A stretch of DNA of 64,000 nucleotides from NCBI GenBank assembly GCA_010015745.1, contig ML978232.1, forward strand, positions 62,001 through 126,000, in the 5' to 3' direction. The notes under the pieces are model-generated. The model worked only from the letters and a program-made list of their open reading frames with translations, had not been told where the DNA came from and ran no database searches. This stretch comes from Setomelanomma holmii. Its lineage: Eukaryota > Ascomycota > Dothideomycetes > Pleosporales > Phaeosphaeriaceae. The first letter of the stretch is position 1. Each line of letters opens with the position of its first letter. Positions 56,980-64,000 of this stretch are shown one piece after another. Made by a program: the position numbers and the translations under genes.

Positions 56980-58011
56980 TCAGATATTATTCCCAGGGTT
57001 TCGCGAACCGGGAGACTTTTCAGGCCGCATCTTCTTCTCCTCATGTTCAGGCTTCAACTTCTCCGTCCCCCGATACTGCTCCAGTGTCTGCCACCAAGGC
57101 ACTCCTTCCCGTTCCTTGGTTAATCGCTGCTCAATCTCGGCAGTTTCTGCGGTCTGGACAGCATCCTTGCGGCAGAAGCAGCACGTCAAGTTGCTCCCAC
57201 CATGGCGCCGGAGAGTAGCTTCCCATTTCTCTAGACATTGAAGGTGGTAAGGATGACCACACACATTCAGCGCAACGCAAACATCCTCCTCAAAGTCGAG
57301 TTTGCAGATTCCGCATTCAGCGTCAGGGCCTGGGTCGGCGACTTCGTGTGTGTTATGGCGGACGAGTACCGAGAACTGCGAAAGATGTGCAATGCTGAAG
57401 TCTGTGCATGGGTCGTTGGCGAAGGTGTCAGGATCATATAAGGCCCACTCATTGGGATGAACTTCAGCTGGGAGACAGGGTGAGAGTCTACGCCATGCCT
57501 CTTGCCGTCAGAGTTTTGCGGATTCGAGGTCTTCATGTAGCACCTGGTCCCCATTGCGGGAAAAGTTGTAGCGAGACGGGTCGAGCAGCCATCGAATATC
57601 GATATCATCCGGGTCAACGTACCACCCAATCTGCTCGTCCCAAATTCCACGATAGCGAGCAGGAAGAAACAGCAGACGTTCCAGACATTCAAGATCAAAG
57701 TGCTTTGACAGTATCACCTTGATCATGCCAGAAGGATCTGCATCGGGATGCGTAGCTGCCAACATCAGCCAGCGGTAGTACAGAAACATCTCATCTTCCT
57801 GTTTTGCATATTGCACCTGGACAAAACACTGGAAGACATTTCAGTTGCCGAAGAAGTTGTATTGGGCAAGAACGTGGCGAACCTGGAGAGGGTTTCGAGA
57901 AAATGGGCTTTCGAGGAGAGCGATGTGGGCGCGTTCGCATTCGAGTAGGTAGTCTTCGCTAGACCGACGCCAGATCTCCTCGTCTGTAACCAGATTAGCG
58001 ATGCTTTGCAT
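56980..58011 (-). pseudogene. RING-H2 finger protein with two in-frame TGA codons
   Basis: One frame of 344 codons from ATG 58011 (MQSIANLVTDEEIWRR) to the stop at 56980, interrupted by TGA at 57843-57841 and at 57510-57508. Coding character continues on both sides of each: ...QYNFFGN-stop-NVFQCFVQVQYAKQEDEMF... and ...HEDLESAKL-stop-RQEAWRRLSP... . The RING is near the C-terminus: CGIC, then CGHPYHLQC and CCFC, giving a C3H2C3 pattern as in E3 ubiquitin ligases. A 66-nt intron could remove the first TGA (GTTCGC...GTCCAG), but the removed part looks coding; no intron removes the second. If intact it would be an E3 ligase of unknown target. The upstream helical gene may be a companion or relative. 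Confidence 0.68.
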
Positions 58012-58056
58012 GAGCTTCAAAAACGAAATGATGAGGAAAGTGATATTGTCCTAGTT

Positions 58057-58807
58057 TTAAGGCTGACCAGCTGCTGACGTGAGTGCTTTTAGTGCTTCCG
58101 TTATTTCTGGCCACAGACCATGTCCGCCAATCGAACGAGCTTTGAGTTGTGCAAGATAGTTGCATGGCCGGTCTCGGTCAATTTGCGGCTGTGGTAGCTC
58201 ATTTAGAGTCTTGAGTTGTTCAATGAGCACGCTGCTAACCTCCCAAATTAGGATGCTGTGATTTAGGATGCTGCAGGCAATTAAAGAGCCACTGGCGCGC
58301 ATCTTTTACAATCTTGACCTGCTCCTCGCCTGTCAGATCATACTCGAGCGAGTCCGACTTGCGCACCGAGGTCTCCTTACGCTCCATAAGCTTAAGTGTG
58401 TCCTCAACGCAACCGTACATATCCACCAAGATGGGATGAGCCAGTGCGATGTCAACTTCTGGCGATACTTGGAATTGTAACTTTTCATTCAGCGCATGAT
58501 GCCAGATCCGAGCCACGGAGAGCGAGTAAAGATGATGCTTCGGCAGCTCACCTCGAGGATCACGATTTTCCAAGGCTACAATGGCCATGAATGCGTAGAC
58601 AGCGAAAGCATCGAGAACTTCGTGCGCTTTGCAAGCATCACCTTGGAATATATTTATGTGGTCATTGAGGCTATTGAAAGCTCGAACGGGAAACTCAGTT
58701 CCTACAATGGTGAATGATGGCATTGCGTCGGCGAAGTCGTCGAATGTAGGATGGAGTATTGTGACTGCTGGGGGCCTGACAGGGTGATGGGTTTTCAGAC
58801 TAGACAC
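58057..58807 (-). pseudogene. hypothetical helical protein, apparently frameshifted
   Basis: From ATG 58807 (MSSLKTHHPVRPPAVTI) the frame runs 190 codons to a stop at 58235, with content like DDFADAMPSFTIVG, AFMAIVALENRDPRGEL and IVKDARQWLFNCLQHP. Directly after, another frame continues with credible protein (VSSVLIEQLKTLNELPQPQI, HGLWPEITEALKAL) to a stop at 58057. There is no consensus intron between them. A short direct repeat, CAGCATCCTAA twice within 30 bp (near 58245-58275), marks the switch. The first part may still be made as a 190-residue protein. I do not recognise the family. It stands 45 bp upstream of the RING gene on the same strand, so the two could be halves of one ancestral gene. 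Confidence 0.5.
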
Positions 58808-59377
58808 CGGTTGCTCGATAGGGAGTGCCGACTACCCTTTCTCTTTTGAGCTGCGGTACGAATAGCTAAGAAGGTAGAAAAGAGGGATTCGTATGTACAA
58901 CTGAGCATTGAAGAGATCGGCGAGCATTGTTGGTGGACAATGTTCGGCATTGCTGTGTGATAACACAGTGCTAGTCGCAGTCAACATCGTGTCTCTCAAC
59001 TTGATCGGGTTGCTGGACAGACTCCAGATTGGCGACTTGCATCGCTTCGCGCTTCTAGCATCGCTTGAATATCTCAGGGTAGCTTTGGAGCAATCGTATC
59101 GTCAAGACCGGGACCTCGGTTCGAAGCGTTGCGGCGTTGCAGCATCGTGGAGACAGTGACGCACTGGTGCATCATGTTCCTGTTGGCCCGCTGCGGTGCC
59201 TGAGAAGTGACGGATCATGTGCAGTATTGGTGTTGAGCAAAAGCAGGTATTGAAAACTTGACGATGCGAAGAATGTCGGGTGTATGTTTACAGAACTTTG
59301 TTATGGGACAGATTGATCAGAAGTGAAGTCTACGCTCTCCATGCAAGCAGATAACGCTGTCTATCTAACACAGCGCA
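58808..59377. other. intergenic region
   Basis: 570 bp, no recognisable gene. Confidence 0.35.
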
Positions 59378-60733
59378 TCAATCGTAACCCCACTGATACG
59401 ATGCATACGGATCATACTCTGGGCTCGGCGTCCTCACCCGCGGAGCAGGTTTTCGATTCGCCCTAGCCGTACCTCGAGGAAGCCTGGGGCGTATGGGGAC
59501 TCGGCATTTTGGACAAGCTTTCATCTCGCAACTTGGGCACTCCAGCAAACAGGTCCACACGTCTGAGCAGTCTGGACAAGCTGTTCGACCCTGTACTATG
59601 GGGCCACCAACCGTCGTGGCTGCAACTCGAGGGCCATTCGTGCACTGTGTGTTGGAACGTCTTGGATCGCGCGGATCTCGCAGCTCGCTCTCGATCGAGT
59701 CTAGCTTGGTGTTCTGCCAACTTTTTTCGCCATATTTCGTCCTCTTCCTCTTGCCGCTTCTGTTCTGCTGCACGTAATCCTGCCTGCTGCTTACGCCTCG
59801 CCTCTGCAGCCTTCCGCTGTTGCTTCTCACGTTGTTCCTGTTGTTGTTCCCAGATCTTCGCTAATCTTTCCCTTTCCGCCCTCTCCTTTTCGAGTCTTTC
59901 CCTTTCGTCTTCTTTCCTCACATGCTCCTCTTTGGCCGAGATCCTAGCCTCTGAAATTCTAGTCTTTTGTTCATCGCAAGCGATTGCTGCATCGACCTCT
60001 TCCTTGGCCTTATGACACTTCTGTTTTCCTGTTGTAGTTCCGTCTTTCTCAGATGCAGGCGCTGCTCCTTCACGTCCTTTCAATGCGTCTCTCCTGCTTC
60101 TCCCTGTCCTTACGAGCTTTGTCCTCTTCGCTCTCTTCTGGCTTTTTATACAGCGGGGACATTAATGATGTTGTCCAGCTGTTCTTCTGTGCCTCGGGTG
60201 CTGCCTCGGGTGCCAAGATGCTATCAAGATTTTTAATTTCCTGCTGCAATCTTCTGATGCCTCTTTGTAACTCATATATTGCCGAATCATACACATTCTT
60301 TCTGGTCTTCCATCGTGTAGCACGTTCTTCTTTCGACTTCCGCAGAGTAGCGATCTGCGCGGCCTCGCTCGCTATATCTGCCCGTGCAGCAGCTGTAGGT
60401 GCTGGACGTGACGTATGTGCGGTTTTGGGGAAGGTTTGTCGCTTTATAGAAGGATAAACGAGGTCGTACTCCCGACGCTTGCTTTCATCTTGCAATGTCT
60501 CGTAGGCTCGTTGAAGCTTTGGCATTCCATAAGCATAGACCGCATCATAATGCACAAGTGAACGCTAACTCACTAGTTGGAACGCTGCGGTAGTATCATG
60601 CTTGGGGTTCCGGTCCGAATGCAGCTTCAGCGCCAGCCGTTTGTAAGATTTTGAGATCAGCTGCCGTGTCGTACGTACACTGTTCCACTTCAAGGATCGT
60701 GTAAAAATCCTCGGTGGTTAGACTTGGTGCCAT
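59378..60733 (-). pseudogene. J-domain (DnaJ-like) protein with Cys-rich tail, frameshifted
   Basis: ATG 60733 opens MAPSLTTEDFYTILEVEQ, the start of a J domain. At 60671-60678 a 4-bp tandem duplication (GTACGTAC) shifts the frame; in the shifted frame the J domain continues LISKSYKRLALKLHSDRNPK. Here the essential HPD motif is HSD (60621-60613). A 57-nt intron (60573-60517) leads to RAYETLQDESKRREYDLVYP. A further shift near 60080 enters a very charged helix (EERERLEKERAERERL-like), and one near 59700 enters the C-terminal Cys-rich part CPDCSDVW...CPSCEMKACPKCRVPIRP ending DPYASYQWGYD. At least three frame breaks and loss of HPD indicate a relic unable to stimulate Hsp70. Such J-domain proteins with Cys-rich tails seem common in Dothideomycetes, from memory. 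Confidence 0.7.
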
Positions 60734-60787
60734 GCTGCACGGAGGTTCGTGAGATCGACTGTAGGTTCGTCTGGTTCGATTGCACAA

Positions 60788-61708
60788 ACGGGACTTGGCG
60801 TCAGTCTACCAAGATCCCGACAAGAAGAGCTGAATGTTGAGGAGAGGTTCACGAGGCTGCAACTTTACGATGCGGCGATGTCAGGGTGGCACAGCATATA
60901 TGCGTGGTACCAGCCTTGGCAGCGTTTAGCTGCGACAGACAGCCATACTTCCACTGGTGCCGGCGCAAATGAAGACTGTCGTTCTGGTGCCTCAAGTGTG
61001 GCTTTGCAATACCATTGAGGCTGAGATTAAGACATGGGTTGCGATCTCAAGCGCTCGATTTGTGTTCAGGACCAGCTCGCCATATGGTACTCCAGAAGGT
61101 CGCGCTTGGGTCAGCTTCCACCCTTGAGCGCTCGAACCACAGTCAGCCCATAGGATCCCTATCTAGCAGTTAGTGACAGATGTCGATTCGCAAAGGCTAC
61201 TGTTGCAGCTTCTCGACGAAGGCCCGATTTGTGATCAAGTTCGATCTTTGTGTATCAGTAGGAATTAGTGCGCCCTGTCATAATGAAACAGGAAGAGATG
61301 AACTCAATATGCGTCCCCAATGTCCAATTGACGTACAGCAGTCCTGGTGTATCTGGGACAGAATGCAATGGCGTACCACCTACTCAAGCCGCGTAGTTGC
61401 CAGCGATAGTTTGAGGGCTCCTATAATGCCCTGCTCACCGATAGCAGTCTCCAGTACATATGCATTCAAGGACGTGCGTGATGTTTGACGATAGTTTATG
61501 CCGGCCAAAGAAGAGTGCACGCAGACTCATGATAGTTGATATAATGGAAAAACAGCATTCGAGATCAAATGCGACAGTGAAAGAAGTAGAGATAGTTCAA
61601 ATATCCAAGAGAACGCCAGAGGTATCAGCCATTCCTACCCATGATGAGGTGCCATAACGCCGTGCAGTTTCAGGGGACATCATTTTAAAGCAAGCGACAA
61701 CGACACAT
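60788..61708. other. intergenic region
   Basis: About 920 bp. Short plus-strand frames only; no recognisable gene. Confidence 0.35.
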
Positions 61709-63009
61709 CTACTGATGCACCTGGCTCACGTGGCCATTTCCGTGAGTACCACCCCACTCACTCTCGTTGTCGCTCCCAACGTCCGTCCATGAGCTTGGTG
61801 TTCTGGCGCCGGTCGCATCCTCGTTGCTAAGCTCGCTGAAGCCAGCTTCTGAGAAGCCAGCGTCGGTGAAGCCGCCCTCAGAGAAGACCTCAGAACGCGC
61901 GTCATGATCAATATCATTCTGCATGCTGAGGATGCCAATGTCATCAGCGTTGCTACCTGCGACAGATGCGCCTGTGACGATGGAGTGTGAACGCTCAGAG
62001 CGAGGCGTGAGAGTGCCCGTCGACATGTGGTCAGCTTCGTAGTCGAAGAACTGGGTCTGAACGAGGGGATCCTGCGTGTGCGACGCGTCTGATGTGAAGG
62101 AGTAGAAGGATTGCGCGGCTTGGTCAGTCTCTTCGTGGCTTTCAGGCTCTACGTGGGCAGCTTCCGGCGTCAGATCGATGAGTGTTGCGGCCACGGCAGG
62201 AGGAGTATTGGCTTCAAGAGTAGCAGAACGATCGCGCGTTCCAGGCTCGACGTAGTTGAGAGGCTTCGGTGAGGGCGCCTCGTCGTCGCCGACATCAAAG
62301 AGCACGTTCTCGTCGGAGAAGGGGTTCGACATAGCGGCGGCGGCAGCGGTGCCAGCTGCGAAGCCGGCCGCACCACGCTTCCTAACACTGCCCTCTGAAG
62401 TGTCGTTGCCAGTAGCCTTGGTGTCCTTCTTGAGCATGCCGTCGCTGCCCACCATGGTGTCGAAGCTCTGGGATCGGTCTGCCCTCGACCGCCTCTCTGC
62501 CATTTCCATGTTCTCGCTCCCAATCCTAGCCAGCTCGTCCAAGTCGACCGCCACACCCTCCTCCCTGGCTCGCCTGATTAGCTCATTCCTGTTGCGCTTG
62601 ACCAGCTCTTCCCTCCTGCGCGTCCTCTGGTCGAAGTCATAGGACGATTCGCTGGGCCGGCGAGGCTGGATGTCATCGCCGAGGTTGTGGAGGGCGACGG
62701 CAATCTTACGGCGGGACTGATCGACCCATGCGCGGACTTGAGGAGACTCGTAGATGGCGATGCCAGCAGCAACGACGATGGAAGCAGCGATGATGATGCC
62801 TGCAGCGAAAGGGTGGTTAGGTCGAGGCCGAGTGCGTTGGAATGGAGAGGCAGCTCTCACGCCGGATCCTGCAAGCAGGTTGGCAAGAGTAAGATGACAC
62901 CACAGGTCATGGAACGAGGAAATACAAGGGAACGCAGTCGCGCCGAAGTGAACACGACAGACATGCATAGCTTTGAGAGCTACGTACCTTTGGCTAGTGG
63001 CGCAGGCAT
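61709..63009 (-). CDS. single-pass membrane protein of unknown function
   Basis: 393 residues, two exons (63009-62988, 62868-61709; 119-nt intron GTACGT...TTGCAG). The short N-terminus MPAPLAKG and a basic Pro/Arg stretch precede a membrane segment HPFAAGIIIAASIVVAAGIAIYE (about residues 23-45). A helical basic region follows (VDQSRRKIAVALHNLGDDI, RRREELVKRNRNELIRRAREEG), then a long acidic Ser/Thr-rich disordered tail with repeated FSEGGFTDAGFSEAGFSE. This layout, one N-terminal anchor and a basic helix after it, is conserved-looking among ascomycetes in my recollection, but I cannot name the family. The tail probably faces the cytosol. Confidence 0.8.
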
Positions 63010-63536
63010 GGTGCGGGCTTCCGAGACAGTGCCTCTCGATGTGAGGACAATCTAAAAGGAACTACGATGAATGGCCAAGGTGAAGAAATATAAGAATTGC
63101 AGCCTAAAGGCTCGTGGTTGAAGAAGAGGAGGACAGCCAGCCCAGAGGACTGTGGTCGTAAGAGCCGCCACCGACACAGCCGCGCCGCGTCGTCGACGAT
63201 CATCCATGGAACCGGCTTTGGTGGGGTCGCGTGAACGCCCGATCCCGCGGCACGCTAGCGGAATTCGGCGATTCTTGCGCTGATGTGGATTAGTCAGCAC
63301 TTAATCTGCTTCCTCGAAGCCTTTTTCCTCTCTTTTGCTCATCTGACTTGGCACGTATGAACCCTCTGCAGCGCTCGCTTTTCTCTTGATATATAAAGCA
63401 TTTGGTGCGCTAGCTAACGGGTCTGTAGAGACCAGATGCGACGGGCTGCTGATAGACCAGTATCTGGTTTGTCTCTCCCACAACATCAACGATTGTCATC
63501 TCTCCACAGCATTTCATGTCTTCATATTGTTCTCAC
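63010..63536. other. intergenic region
   Basis: About 530 bp. Nothing recognised. Confidence 0.35.
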
Positions 63537-63973
63537 CTACAGTCCTGCATATTCTTCATCAGCTTCACTTCTTCCTCTCTTCAATCTCTCCATCTCCTCG
63601 CTCACAACCATCGTTCTGACCTTCCTCCACCTATCACTCAATTCAACCATATGCTTCAAAACAACTAGAATCGCATCACACACCCATGGATCTATCACGT
63701 TTCCTTGAATCATTTGATATCGCAAGAAAGTGTATGCGTCCGCAACCGCATCAGTATAGCGAAGGCGAATGTCTAGCAGTCCATCTGGGCACGCTGTGTC
63801 CCGGAGGGGTGGCGTTCGACGAGATGTGAATTGGAGGGCATTTAGATCTTGATCCACGATGAAATATATCAGCGGAGTTGGAGGATCAAGGCGAGACCTT
63901 CTGAAGGTTTTATGCTGGTGAGAAATGACAGCACGATACCTTCGTGGCTCTTGGCGAAAGTAGTATACATGCG
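63537..63973 (-). CDS. hypothetical protein, partial (5' end beyond right edge)
   Basis: The frame runs from an acceptor site at about 63973 (AATAG) to the stop at 63537, with content HVYYFRQEPRRYRAVISHQH, then DPPTPLIYFIVDQDLNALQF, CPDGLLDIRLRYTDAVADAY and a helical acidic/basic C-terminus (EEMERLKRGRSEADEEYAGL). In-frame stop upstream of the acceptor means earlier exons lie beyond 64000. No family recognised; the small size and order of residues suggest a soluble protein. Confidence 0.45.
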
Positions 63974-64000
63974 CTATTCATATAGCGAATGACAGGCTCA

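Noticed and set aside
4891..57510. Stop-codon reassignment to explain the in-frame TAG and TGA codons
   Set aside because: Intact conserved genes in the window end with TAG, TGA and TAA at their expected ends, so all three are used as stops.
1..64000. tRNA, rRNA, CRISPR or autonomous transposon
   Set aside because: I looked for GGTTCGA-type B boxes, transposase or reverse-transcriptase motifs and repeat arrays and found none I could support.

Overview
This is nuclear DNA of a filamentous ascomycete (Pezizomycotina). The intron style (mostly 44-70 nt, GTRNGT donors, CTAAC/CTGAC branch points) and the gene set suggest a Dothideomycete, perhaps a capnodialean or black-yeast-like fungus, but the order is an inference. 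There is no operon organisation; genes lie on both strands. I reconstructed the exons by hand. For every multi-exon model complete within the window the exon lengths sum to a multiple of three and the protein stays in frame across each junction; the disrupted models do so only through their internal stops.

Layout. 0-7 kb: type II phosphatidylinositol 4-kinase (cut by the left edge), the DASH subunit Ask1, an SDR with a mitochondrial-looking leader, and a low-complexity protein split by an in-frame TAG. 7.8-10.6 kb: a calpain-type protease. 10.6-16.7 kb: gene-poor apart from a 54-residue Cys-rich protein. 16.7-19.5 kb: a GNAT acetyltransferase with a nonsense codon, divergent from a Prs1/Prs5-type PRPP synthetase. 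21.5-29.5 kb: cupin, cullin-1, a mitochondrial K+/H+ exchange-related membrane protein and an Srf1-like membrane protein. 30-36 kb: alpha/beta hydrolase, SDR, TatD-like hydrolase and an F-box-like protein. 36-40 kb: no recognisable gene. 40-51 kb: two small hypotheticals, a group III G-alpha subunit, Hog1 MAP kinase and an LCHN/DUF2347 DENN protein. 51-54.6 kb: a small hypothetical and a quercetinase-like cupin with an in-frame TGA. 54.6-60.8 kb: an island of lineage-specific-looking genes, most of them broken. 61.7-64 kb: a single-pass membrane protein and a hypothetical running off the right edge.

The conserved genes cover signalling (G-alpha, Hog1, PI4K), ubiquitin ligation (cullin-1, F-box), trafficking (DENN, Srf1) and chromosome segregation (Ask1). 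They do not form one pathway. The most striking features are (i) a non-autonomous hAT-type element at 55871-56258 with 25-bp perfect terminal inverted repeats and an 8-bp target duplication, sitting inside a coiled-coil gene that also carries stops and frameshifts; (ii) a neighbouring run of RING-H2, helical and J-domain genes with disabling changes; (iii) at least three more genes elsewhere in the window that are intact except for a single in-frame stop. No tRNA, rRNA, autonomous transposon or secondary-metabolite core gene was recognised.
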